Below are positions 1 to 10,568 of a DNA stretch of 64,000 bases, in pieces. Location of the stretch: assembly GCF_016906535.1 (NCBI RefSeq), contig NC_057373.1, positions 2,790,001 through 2,854,000 on the forward strand, read 5' to 3'. A model generated the notes under the pieces. It did no database searches. It was given only the letters and a program-made list of their open reading frames with translations, and was not told where the DNA came from. This DNA is from Rhizoctonia solani. Lineage: Eukaryota > Basidiomycota > Agaricomycetes > Cantharellales > Ceratobasidiaceae. Each line of letters opens with the position of its first letter. Position 1 is the stretch's first letter. Made by a program: the position numbers and the translations under genes.

Positions 1-233
1 TTCTGAGCACTACTCGAGGTCTTGAGCGCCCGCTCAACGGGCGAGCTCATATTCGCATCCCCCTCGCTCGATGCCCCGCCCACTGGGGACGAAGCAACAG
101 GCTTGACCGGACTACGGAACTGCGATAGAGACTTCTTGGGAGTTGCAGCAGCATTATTAGGTGTTTTGTTAATAAAGCTGAAAAGTGTTTTCTGTTTGGG
201 TCCTTCGCTCGACTTGGATTGCTTGGGAGGCAT
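1..233 (-). CDS. PIP-box protein N-terminus, probable mismatch-repair MSH6 (partial)
   Basis: Only the first 77 codons lie in the window; the gene runs off the left edge. The ATG (complement of 231-233) opens a basic, Ser/Pro-rich, disordered N-terminus. Near residue 14 is QKTLFSFI, a PCNA-interacting (PIP) box, followed by a TPKKS-like basic patch. This arrangement (short basic start, PIP box, long linker) is typical of fungal MSH6, the partner of MSH2 in recognising base-base mismatches in the nucleus. Other replication proteins such as DNA ligase I or polymerase subunits also carry an N-terminal PIP box, so the family assignment is an inference. No catalytic domain is visible here. Confidence 0.5.
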   Translation of the reverse strand, partial: MPPKQSKSSEGPKQKTLFSFINKTPNNAAATPKKSLSQFRSPVKPVASSPVGGASSEGDANMSSPVERALKTSSSAQ

Positions 234-448
234 GTTGTTAGAGTTGTGGCGGAAAGCGTAAGGAACGAGGCGCGAATAAGATCCAGATCGCCGTCAAAGT
301 TATATAAGCGATCGGTGTTGACGCGTTGTTTGGTGTCAATATATTGCTCACTTCTATATGCACTTTGCTTTAAACACAGGTAGCTCTAGCCCAAATGGTA
401 TTCCATGGAGGTATTGATTATGGGAAGAACAGAACTTCTTCCTCTCAC

Positions 449-1489
449 TCACTTCCACCTCCCAATCCACGCAACAACATTCGCCTTTCTCGCATTCAAA
501 TCCTCTTGGGTCCAAACCTCACCATCAGACATGACCCGCCTTTCTCCCCTCCAGATTCCATCATTTTCTATAGGTGTCCAATCTAACCCAGCTTCCTCAC
601 CAGCTTTCAAAAACGCCTCTCGTACAGATTCGTGAGTGTATACCCCCGCAGCAAGATAAATCCACGAATCTAGGCTCCGTCGTAGTGTTCTAGTGACAGT
701 CGATAGTATGTCGGGATGAGACGAGTCAAAGTGCAGTAGATCAGATAGTATTAGAACTTGGTATCCTTCAGGCGCTAGGGAACTAAGAGAAATAAAGTCA
801 GTTTAATCGCATACAGCCCCGTTTCGACTGACAGAAGAGATGAAACATCTGCTCCCCATGCGTAGCCAAGAGCACTTATCGAACAGTCTGGTCTAAGTTG
901 TTCCCTATTGGCAGCGAGGTTCTGATGTAGAATTGAAATTATTGTTTCGTCTGGATAGTCTGTAAGCTGAGTTGTAAAGTCAGCTCATGCACGAAATGCA
1001 CCAAACTCGCTAGTAGTATAGCTTACCATCACTAATAATGGATGCGAGTCGATCGTGGCCGACAGAATCAGAGGTAAAGCTGCTCCAGATCCAAGCTCGA
1101 GAACTAGACAGATAATCACAATGCGTCAACCGACAACTAACCATTGGTCACTCACCCGTTTTCCCTCTCAGATCAACATTTCCCAACTGAATCTGTTCAG
1201 CAAGAAATAGTGAAGGGGAGAAAACTGCATCGGCGAGTAGAGTGTTTGCCTAAAAGCAATCCCACAGTATCAATACTCTGCCAAAAACACAGGTCAGCCA
1301 TACAAACCTTTCCCTCCTAACCCACGCTAACGAGTCAAATTTATTCCCAAATCAGATTTATCTAAGTCTGACCTTGGCGGCAACCCTCAGCGTGAGTGAA
1401 CCGTATCGGACAATCCCTGCTTCGGATGGGTCCGCCCGCGTTCCCTCCATGATCGAAAAAGAGTCTGCAAGGATGTCTTCAGAGTCCAT
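449..1489 (-). CDS. EFM7: EFM7/NNT1-type protein methyltransferase
   Basis: Multi-exon gene, about 280 codons once spliced. Class I S-adenosylmethionine methyltransferase signatures occur in order: motif I VLELGSGAALPL (exon around 1050-1110), the motif-II segment TDYPDETIISILHQN (around 920-970), GYAWG, and SDLLHFDSSH in the last large exon. The C-terminal exon ends with WIGRWK and a stop at 449-451. The DYPD and SDLLHF elements are characteristic of the fungal family called nicotinamide N-methyltransferase NNT1 and later EFM7, which methylates the N-terminus and Lys of translation elongation factor 1A. The ATG at 1487-1489 starts MDSEDILAD. The exon between 1300 and 1380 is weakly defined. 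The neighbour RMD1 lies upstream on the same strand with about 150 bp between them. Confidence 0.75.
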
Positions 1490-1640
1490 GATCGTTGATG
1501 GAATGAAAATGCATAGGTGATCGTCAGAAGCCTTCGGGTGGTTTGTAACAATCGATTCATGTAACGGGTTATGAGAAGGTAAATAATTAAAGCCATTCGA
1601 TTAAGTTCTGATATGAACAATGTACAGTGCTACACGCGAA

Positions 1641-3514
1641 TTAAATGCCTACACATAGAAAATTTCCTCCAGAGCTACATTTGCATGAGTTTCTCAAGGG
1701 CCGTGGTCGCGTCGTGGACCGATGTGGCCCGCAAAGCTTGTAAAGCCCCTTTTCTCCTGGTTGGGAAAAGTGGACCACCAGCCTTGCCAAGACTTCACCC
1801 AAGTCAACCAAGCAGGCAACAACAATCAGCCAAATGATAATCCAGCTGTGCGAGAAGCCGTTAGTATACAGTCCAAGAGTAGTTTACGAGTACTCACGTA
1901 ATACGCATCATGGCGCCGTTATTCAGGTGTTCATGAATGATGTCAAGCTGCAAGTTTGTCAGTCAAGGGTGTCCTATAATTATTCCCCACTTACCAAATC
2001 GGATGCAACCCCAAGTCGCTCATTCAACACCTGAACCCTAGGCTCGATTTCGAAGTAATCCCTCGTTGCATCGTACAGACTCTTTAAACTGGCTTCAGAC
2101 CAGAACAACTCGGGAGTATCAAGAACGTTAGACACCAAATTTACGTCCCGCCGAAGTTTGAACAACCGGCCTGTGAGTTTCAACGCTTCTCCACGACGTA
2201 GCTTGAGTTCTCCAGAGTCCGCGAGCTGTTTTGGAAGAGCCGTTACTGAGGGAGCAGCCAAGACAACTTGGGCTATGGTTTCATAGTGAGCTAGAAGAGT
2301 CGATTGGGCCAGTGCGTGTGCAAGAGATAGTTTCAGGAGATGTGACGAAGATTTGAAGGCTAAATCACTAGGTTAATCTCAAGTATGCTCCTGAATTTAG
2401 AGCGGACTGACTGAAAAAATCATTGTAGATTCTTGGAGAAGGTGCGCTAGGATCATACTATAGGCAAGGTATAGTTAGCAGGTGGTGGTGCTCGCTCTTG
2501 TAATTGCTTGCCTCGTAATGGCATTCCTCCATTTCCCAGTCATTCTCTGACCTTCGTCCTTGTAAAATTCCAGCATTATGCAAATCCTCCAGTATATCCT
2601 GCTCTTGCGTTTCATCTAAGCCAAAGAAAACAACAACACCTGAAAAAAAGCTCGTAAACACATCAAGCATGGGATAAAGGAGAAACTCCCTTACCATAAT
2701 CGAAGAAGACAACATCTGCAATATCATTGTCATTGTCCGTCTGCCAATAGTCCGGGTCATTCCGGTGTCGAATTTGGGGCACCCTCTTATGTGGTTTGCG
2801 AGACGTAGGTGGAGACGAGGATATATAACCACCTCCTTCTAATGAGTACGGATTACTGGGCGATCCAGGGGCAAAATATGTTCCGTCATAGCCATACTCT
2901 TCAGCCTCGGACATTTTTGATAAGATCGATTTGCCGCCAGGCGACTTGACGGGCGGAGATGACCTGATGTTAACATGCTGCCCATAGCCAGGAAGGAGTG
3001 GTAAATGGTACACCTAACGTGTATTTAGCTAGGCTGTCAAAGAGGATAAAATAATGATACTCACTGCGTACACAGCCTCGTCAAACACTCTCGGAGCAAC
3101 ACCGTGCTCACGCTTCAAGAACGCCGTTAGAAGTTTCATACGAAATGATTCCGCGATGCAATACGCCGTAAGTCGCTTGTATCCGGCACGTTGCCTCTGC
3201 TCCTTGCCCATACGTTCCCCCTCGCTCCTATGGTCATTGCCCAGCCCACTGGGACCCTCTCTTCCATCGGCCTGGGGCTCGCGGGAAGGAGGAAGCGGTT
3301 GAACTTGGACATCCGAGGGAAGTACAACCAATTTCTGAGAAGTTTTTGAAGTGCGCTGGGGCTTGGAGGCAGCAGCGAGTGGAATAGAAGTAGTTGACCG
3401 TCGAGGCGTGTAAGCTCTCGTTTCTGGGATAGGAGGAAGGTGGGAAGCACGCAGTCGGCCAAGTCCAGCCATCGACGTCGATGTCCGCCTCTGGGGTATA
3501 GGTTTGCTCGCCAT
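1641..3514 (-). CDS. RMD1: RMD1/SIF2-like DUF155 membrane protein
   Basis: Long DUF155 protein of the fungal RMD1 (required for meiotic division) family. The N-terminal ~100 residues are disordered and basic. The conserved block starts with KRLTAYCIAESFRMKLL, then a loop, then VVVFFGLDETQEQDILEDL, the segment YDPSAPSPRIYNDFF, the helix FKSSSHLLKLSLAHALAQST, and DYFEIEPRVQVLNERLGV. The protein closes with a hydrophobic helix (WIIIWLIVVACLV) expected to anchor it in a membrane. RMD1 relatives are linked to microtubule dynamics and organelle membranes; the biochemical role is unknown. One intron (2458-2511) must use a GC donor to join CHYE to YDPSAP. The start ATG is at 3512-3514, divergent from LSM8. 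Confidence 0.85.
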
Positions 3515-3688
3515 ACTGTCAAGTGTCTACCACAGCCTGTGAAACCTCAAGATGTGTCGTTACGGACTTGGTTGTTGTAGTCCGTTTGGAAGCAAATGAC
3601 GTTCGTGCCAGAGCGTCAGGGTCCCAGACCCTTCTCGACTTTGAACCAGCACCGCCACGCGTGCACCTACTCTCTCTTCAACCTCGTC
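3515..3688. promoter_or_regulatory. Shared promoter of RMD1 (-) and LSM8 (+)
   Basis: Only 174 bp separate the two divergent ATGs, so both 5' leaders and core promoters must share or overlap this stretch. No TATA-like element was recognised. Confidence 0.6.
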
Positions 3689-4188
3689 ATGTCCAGTCTC
3701 CAGGGATACGTTGATCGTGAGTCCAGACGCGCATAATGACAAAAAAGAAAACATGATTCTAATATTTCCACAAAAGGCAAAGTTCTTCTTGTTCTGCAAG
3801 ACGGACGGGCGATAGTCGTGAGTCTCCGCGTCTACCTGAAATGGGCCTGTGCTGAACTTGCGCGCAGTCATTGGCCTTGTAATTTCATCCGTTGACGCAT
3901 TATCTATCTATGCAGGGCACCTTGGTTGGATTTGACCAGCGGTCGAATGTTGTCCTCTCCGACTCGGTAGAGAGGATCTACAGCATCGAAGAGGGCGTTG
4001 AGGAAGTACCGTTGGGGTTATACTTGGTCAAAGGTGACATGATGTAAGTTGTTGGCGACAATCTTTGTGTTTGTTATTGACCATGCATCTTGGCTAGCGC
4101 GTTGATAGGGGAAATGGACGCTGCTATCGATTCTGCGACTGACTTGTCAACGATACGAGCTGAACCCTTGCCACCCATCCGCTACTAA
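3689..4188 (+). CDS. LSM8: U6 snRNA-associated Sm-like protein LSM8
   Basis: Four exons give a protein of about 95 residues, the usual LSM8 length. Exon 1 is MSSLQGYVD plus one base; intron 3717-3776 follows; then the Sm1 motif RKVLLVLQDGRAIVGTLVGFD, split after AIV by a second intron, and the Sm2-like part with VVLSDSVERIYS, GVEEVPLGLYLVKGDMI and the C-terminal LSTIRAEPLPPIRY. This tail is almost invariant in LSM8. The protein forms the LSM2-8 ring that binds the 3' end of U6 snRNA in the nucleus and takes part in pre-mRNA splicing and U6 stability. The stop codon is 4186-4188. It shares a 174 bp divergent promoter with RMD1. Confidence 0.95.
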
Positions 4189-4964
4189 ACGGCTTGCTCT
4201 TAAAATTTCGGATCTCTGTACCATGGTATAGTCTAAAGGCACACTATACCGCCAAAACGAACCATCCCTAGCCCACTGTCACGTCTTGCTGTTGGCCTGG
4301 CACGTAACGAATGTATTTATTGGCTTCTATGGCGGCCTCCACTCAAGCATTTTCTGGAATATGTTGTCTCTTTTCCCGAAAACTGTAATTTGTGAGCCCG
4401 CAATGCATTCTGTTCAATTAATCATACTTGCTTGTTTAGTCACAAATGCCCCGAGCTGCCTCTTGATTTTATTTCTATTTAGCACACCCGCACAACCCGC
4501 TCTGATCTAATAATCTCCCCAACCCTCGGCCCACTAGTACCGCTGTGCGTCTACGACTATCCAGTATGGGCATTCTTCCAAACTACCCACCGCCAAACAG
4601 CCTCAAAAGCATTGGCAGACTTTACATCGGCCCTTGATCATTTACTATATTCGGGAATGTTGCAGGTACCGTAACTTGAAATGATTGGAATACTGCCCAG
4701 GGCCATGCTATTAGATGAGGTGATCACCACCACCGAAGCGAGTCGGCTGGTAGCTTTTATCTCGTTGGCATCACACTCCATCCACAAGCGCCGGCAATAC
4801 TGAATTTGACGAGGGAAAGCTTCAGGCTCTGCCAGCCCAAAGCTCCCATGAAATGTCGTCGTACCGTATACACGCAGACGTATTATATACGAAACAGACA
4901 AATACATACAATGCCCCCTTTAGCAAGGTCAATAGCACTGGCAAAACCAAGTGTGTCTATTCCA
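4189..4964. other. Intergenic region after LSM8
   Basis: No gene could be supported. The stretch holds the convergent 3' flanks of LSM8 and the small membrane protein gene. One open stretch on the + strand (about 4503-4682) reads like protein, but it has no start, no partner exons and no recognised family. Confidence 0.5.
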
Positions 4965-5623
4965 TCAGACTTGAACTCGCACACTGGGAGTCTGCCAAGC
5001 CATATCATACAGGTCGGACCGGTCGTCGCCGTAAGAAGAGGGACCAAATGCCCAAATGAGGATCCCACCAGCGAGCACGCACAAGCCGACGAGCGAAAGA
5101 GGCACTGCGAATCCGAGCATGGTGAGCGAGGGTGAGTAGTTGTAAAGAACAGGTGCCGAATCGGTCGAGCTGGGCGCCGAGACGGTGACCACGGCAGAGG
5201 GTGCAATGAGAGGAATGGTAGTGAGGATGACGTTGATACCGGTAATAATCAAAAGCACGATCATAGGGACGAGGTAAGCGAATATACTGTGGTTCTGGCG
5301 CGTTTTTCGGGATGCAAGCACACGGGACTAAATGCCAAATTATCAACTCTCCGCCTATAGTCAGTGAAAGCTGTACTGACCACATGGTATATGACCGATG
5401 TATTGGATGCCATTAGACAGAACTCTACCATTAGAGCTAAGATGCGCTGCGTTGCAGCAGCATAAGAAGGTCCAGTGCTGATAATGCCTCGATTGTGCAA
5501 TGTTGAGCAGTAAATATGGTCAATCGTGATCAACGCAGCTGCTCCTAGCCATAGTGCACCACTCCAAGGCGGAAGGTGCTGGGTGTATTGGCCGCGGCCA
5601 GACAAGATACGAGGGAAATGCAT
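4965..5623 (-). CDS. Hypothetical four-helix membrane protein
   Basis: Unrecognised protein of about 200 residues. From the ATG at 5621-5623 it reads MHFPRILSG and contains four hydrophobic helices: SGALWLGAAALITIDHIYC, the segment ILALMVEFCLMASNTSVIYHV, FAYLVPMIVLLIITGINVILTTI and MLGFAVPLSLVGLCVLAGGILIW. The tail is short and acidic and ends in VRVQV. A 54 nt intron (about 5335-5388, with a CTGAC branch point) joins exon 1 to exon 2 in phase 0. The open frame continues upstream of the chosen ATG to about 5755, where a GTGAGT suggests a donor, so an additional 5' exon is possible. The 5' end faces the esterase gene, whose proposed ATG lies 120 bp away. Confidence 0.5.
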
Positions 5624-5744
5624 TGGCGGTGATGGAGCGGTGCAGGCGAGACTGGCTGTACATGTGATAGCCGACAAATTCAAACTGGACTCGGCGCTTA
5701 TTTGGTTTCTGATCACGGCATCCAGGAGCGTCAACTCACTGCTG

Positions 5745-8700
5745 ATGTCACTCACACGTGATTATCCCTTCGATCCGTACCAACCACACCCAGTCGTAAC
5801 ATGCCTCTCACCACAGCGGGTGCGGCAGTTCACATAACGCCAAGTGAGCAAGGCTGAACTTTAAGTGATCCGCTTACTTACAGCCCAATATAGCCGTTCT
5901 CTCGACCTTTCTCAAACACTATCAGACCAAGGTCCACAAACTTAAGCATGGAGGTCAAGAACACCTCACGGATGATATTATATTCGACCAGTAAGCATAC
6001 TGATGGTTTTATGTTATCGTGCATAGCTAATTATATCCAAGGGCATTCCATATTGTAAAGGCATTTGTGGAGCTGGGAACACACAACACAGTAGACGATC
6101 TTCAAGCATTGTGAGTATAATACATAGCTAGCGCATTCGAGGCTCACGCCAACACATTTCCAGTACGAATACCCATATCCCTGCTCCCTTTTGGACAACT
6201 GTTATTCCTACCCGAATACCCCTGTCTTCATGTAACGAGGCCGCCGATCTGCTAATTACCTTGCTAAGACGGACCTCGACCCCATCTGGTTCAGATTATA
6301 CCGAGGAGGAGGCAGAGGCAGAGTTCAAGCGCGTCGTTGGTGGGGAGCGCTGGTGGCAAGTTCGAGGCTTGGAGGGAGTTGAAGCCGAATGGGTGGCGAT
6401 GAAAAAAGACTGGGAGCAGATATCCAAGGCAGAACGGAGGAAGGAAAAGAAGAAACAACGTCATCGAGAACATACCATCAAACGGAAGTCTAAGCACGGG
6501 AAGCACCCTGCAGAAGATCCTCTCGCTAGTGAAGAGTATACAGAGGATATTGATAACCTAACCCGGGTTATGGTAAGCTCTTCCTTCGTGCTGGTCGACA
6601 GCCACTCACGAACCCATCTCCAGTTGTATATTCATGGTGGGGCATATTTCTGGGGATCGATCAGTATGTTTCTTTTCTTTGCGCTCCTTTTACTAGCCTA
6701 ATCGGTCTTAGACACCCACAGGTACCAAATTACCCGTTTTGGTATGCATTACTTGGACTCCTATCAACATGACAGTGCCTGAAACCTCGTTGTCATAGCA
6801 CGCAAATTCAGTGGTCGTGCGTTCGCAGTGAACTACCGTAAAGCACCCCAATACCCATGGCCATGTCCACTTCAAGATTGCTTAGCCGCATGTAAGTTCC
6901 AAAAATCACATGATTCAGCGTTTCTGACGCAATGTCTAGACCTCTATCTCATTCGACCTCCTCCTGGTGCACTTCACTCGGCAATCAATCCGAAGCATAT
7001 AGTCTTAGCCGGCGATTCTGCTGGTGGGGCATTGGCTCTAACACTCCTGACGGTCATCCGGGACATGGAGCTTCCGATGCCTTCTGGAGCAGTTCTGATA
7101 TCTCCCTGGGTAGATTTGACGCATTCATTTGATAGCGTTATGACGAATGGCGATACGGTGAGCACCCCATAACCAAACTATTGGCATCTTCACTTCTAAT
7201 GATAGCCGATTCAGGACATCATTCCACCACACGGGTTCATCCACAAGCCAAGTCCATCGTGGCCCGTTCCTGCACAACCACCTAGTGGAGGTGGGCGTGC
7301 TCCACCTTTGTCTGAGGAAGATCAGGGCAAACGTGAAACTGGGACGATGCCTATCCCAACCGATACCGGTGAGACATCGGCAGCACGGCTTGGCGAAATG
7401 GACGAGTCCAGTGAATGGGTTCAGCAGCGTAAAAGCCAGGCTACAGAGCCAACGAGTACGGGAAATCACAATGGCGCTCCTACACATTCGACGAGTCAGG
7501 ATGATACCGAAGAGCAAGCTCATTCTGACCGCGATGCCTTTGGTGGAACAACAACGCCTCCGGACGAACGATATCCCAAACCGGCGTACCCGCAACTTGT
7601 CAAAGTTCCTCTTGAGCCAGGACAGCCCCCGCTTGAATTACGTTCGCAAATCCAGGTGTATGCGACCAACGAGTTGAGTAGTCTAGTATTAATATATATC
7701 CTCCCTAACTTAACGTTATTATCTTTCAGACAGCTCACCCACCCGCTTGTATCTCCTGTGCTACACGGCTCACTGGGTGGTTTGTGCCCACTCTACATAG
7801 TCGCTGGGAATGGTGAAGTTCTCCGCGACGAAATCATCTACATGGCTCATCGCGCTTCCAACCCAACTGCTTTCCCACTCCGTGAAGAACTTCTAGCTCG
7901 CGGTCAACAGCGTCAGGTCGCAGAACGATGGACTGAGGGCACACCTGTGCATCTTCAGGTCCTTGATGACATGTGTCATGTCCCCACTGTTTTCACATTT
8001 ACACTCCAGGTGCGTTGAAATGGGCAAATATATGGAAGTGGTCTAATATCTTTCCTCAATAGGCCAAACTTGTATATCGGCAAGTTGCTAGCTTCATGAA
8101 ACACTTGACCACAAGCGCTTCCGCGCGTCACTCGAACGTCCACAAGGCTTTCCCGACCATTGACGGCGAGACAGTAGCAGGCAGTACAACCTCCCTAGCT
8201 CGTCCACAAGAACAGGAAGGGGATCAACACCAAAAGCAACTTTCAGGCTCAACAGTACAAGGGGACCGAGAAGTATATTTAGAAGACGGCAAGGTGGTCG
8301 CGTCTGAAATTACCGACTCTCCCCGAATTTCATACACTCTACCTCTGTCTGAAGACGATCCCAAATCTTCTGAACATGCGCAACAACTCTTGCGTGCAGA
8401 ACGAATGGATATTCACGGTGTAGCTCGGCCCTTGTCTCCTGACGCACTGCACATCCCTAAAGACGGCATTGGTGTTGTGAAAGCTGCGCCCGTCCAGCGA
8501 TGGCTTACTGGCCAAACCGCATGGGATTCGAAGTATAAGCGTATTGCTCGAGGCGTCGAGAAGGAGCGCGCGAGGTGGGAGAAAAAGGCCATGGAGGTCA
8601 TGAAGAAAGCTGGTTTGACAGATGCGGAGATTGATGCTGTGTGGCAAGAAAAGACGGCCAGGGCTCGTATTCAGGGGGTCGAGGGTGAAACGCCGAAAGC

Positions 8701-9094
8701 CAGCAGTCCTGAGCCCACACAACCTGGCACCCATGTTGCCCTACAAGTTATTCCCGAAGTGGAGAGCGACGAAACTGATTCTATGCGCGAGGAGCGGATG
8801 CAACATGGCCGGAGATGGGGACCATTGGATCTTGCTGGCGAGATGCCTCCACCTAGCGCGATAGCCGGACGACTAGATACCCCCGATGCAATTGATTTGC
8901 TCAAGACATCACTTTCTCATATGCCTCGTACTGAATTCCGCAGGCAAAGTCAGGGCAAGGCCAAGCAAGCTGTGGATCGCGTTCTGCGTGTGGGCACGGA
9001 GCCCGTTGAACCTAGGAGGCAGAGCGCTGCCGAGCAACAGGTCCCTGCAAACCCGCTGCATGGTGTACGGATGTGGGGAGGCCTCATGGGGTGA
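5745..9094 (+). CDS. Long HSL-type alpha/beta-hydrolase (esterase/lipase)
   Basis: Multi-exon gene of roughly 900 codons. The N-terminal domain includes the conserved segment FVELGTHNTVDDLQAL and RWWQVRGLEGVEAEWV. The hydrolase core follows with the oxyanion-hole motif YIHGGAYFWGSI (around 6625-6670), FAVNYRKAPQYPWP, the nucleophile elbow VLAGDSAGGALA (around 7000-7035), ISPWVDLTHS, and late elements LYIVAGNGEVLRDE and DDMCHVPTVF that supply the acid and the histidine (His in CHVP). A proline- and charge-rich insert of about 120 residues separates strand blocks (7250-7640), and a 330-codon disordered tail follows the catalytic His. HGG and GDSAGG place it in the hormone-sensitive-lipase family; the substrate is unknown. 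The start at 5745 (MSLTRDYPF) is the best phase match but is not proven. The stop at 9092-9094 may be skipped by a tiny intron. Confidence 0.8.
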
Positions 9095-9456
9095 GCTTAG
9101 CATATTCAATTCGTAGGAATATTGTTGATCAAGATCCGTATAGATACTTTGTTGACAAAACCTCTAACGGGAAACAAATTACAAAAGATACGTTGTCGAA
9201 TCTGCCTAACGCTGCAACCGAAGATACAGATGAAGATCCAGCGTCTCCTCGTGGTAGATTACCTCTTTCTCCTTGATATCCATTTTCGTTGATTTCCTTA
9301 CGAACATTTGATATTTATCGACCCTCGTTTGCATTATCCACAATACAGTATAGCATCTATTGGATACAGTATACACTATAAAATCAATATATACACGATT
9401 TAAATACACATACATATTCACCTCGCTTTCACAATACGAAGCAACATACCCATCCC
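9095..9456. other. Convergent 3' region between esterase and DAM1
   Basis: Mostly AT-rich 3' flank. The first 180 bp stay open in one frame (reading NIVDQDPYRYFVD and ending near 9276) and could be an extra terminal exon of the esterase. Confidence 0.45.
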
Positions 9457-10568
9457 CTAAGGGATCCCTACCCAAGTGTACAGTGCTGCGCCCTGTACAA
9501 TTCAAGTATAAGGTGATATTACTATTGTCTAGGGTATATGGACCTACTCCAGCCGATGACTTCTTCACTACTTTTCGAGCAACAAGCGCAATCAAACATT
9601 TATTGGCGCGGGCCTGAGGGATCTCTGGGGGACTAACACAATCGGTAACTTTAAAGGAGTGTCAGAACATGTCACACAATCGAAACTAAAAACCATACCC
9701 CGAAGTCCCTTGGGCGCGTCCATGAGTTTTCCGATAATGATTTCCATATGGTCTCTCAGACGCTGAAAAAGGGGAATGAGATTCAAGCCTATTAATTCGA
9801 AAAAAATATCCTCACCGGCTCAGATCCCCGATACTCCAATGGCAGAGCATTGATAACTTTCTCAACTGCGACCTAAGAATAGATCTTTATAAGCAGTTTC
9901 TCTATATAGCTTGTTTACACCTACAGCTCTTTCCTTCTTTTCTTTGGCGCTCATTTTGGGTTTCGCCCCAGGACGGCCCTTTGTGGGCGCTGAAGTCGAT
10001 GCCCGGGATACAGCACGAGAAGAAGGATCCTCTTGTGCTGTTTCAGCATCCGCTCCAGGCGAAGACTCACGAGTATCTGCCTCTGCAGGTTGTGGGGGCG
10101 GCGATGAAGGAGCGGGCGTGCGTTGGGCGGCGGCTCGAGCTGCAGCTTGTTCTGTAAATGGTGGTTGGTCAATGACTCAAGTCATTGCAGCTTGAACTTT
10201 ACCAGCTCTATCTTCTCCAAGCTTGAATGATATGTCCGGTCGTGGTGCCTATTCACAAGACTATGAAAGAAAGGCATCATAAAGCTGTTCAGTTATCATA
10301 CCTGGGGCCACTCGACAGTATAGGCATTCATATTTAAAGCGTATAGAAAACTGCTGAAGCTTTCATTGAAAGTTTCTAGTGTTTCATACAGGTCACCCAT
10401 CCGTTCTATATTCCGGTGCATAGCTGCCGCCTCGTCTGCGAATTCAGCAAAAGCTGGCTCTAAAAAATCAAGACCAGTTGGGCCATTGTCTGCACCAGTA
10501 GATCGAGCGAGAGCAGATAGCGAGCCATGAGAGACGCGTTTGAGGGGCGTTCGATGCTCTCGAGCCAT
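9457..10568 (-). CDS. DAM1: DASH/DAM1 complex subunit DAM1
   Basis: The first exon (10568 down to about 10303) carries the Dam1 family core: GLDFLEPAFAEFADEAAAM, then LYETLETFNESFSSFLYAL and NMNAYTVEWPQ. The NESFSSFLYALNMNA block is the hallmark of DAM1, the microtubule-contacting subunit of the ten-protein DASH ring that couples kinetochores to spindle ends and is a target of Aurora B. Later exons encode an Ala/Pro-rich basic linker (TSAPTKGRPGAKPK) and then a folded-looking C-terminal segment (VEKVINALPLEYRGSEP, DHMEIIIGKLMDAPKGLR, ARANKCLIALVARKVVKKS) ending in ALYTWVGIP. All introns join in phase; the last one, from 9528, gives the stop at 9457-9459. Start ATG is 10566-10568. Confidence 0.85.

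Noticed and set aside
4286..4682. Open stretches between LSM8 and the four-helix protein, including a 60-codon protein-like run reading YDYPVWAFFQTTHRQTASKA
   Set aside because: No start codon, flanking exons or recognisable domain; too short to support as a gene.
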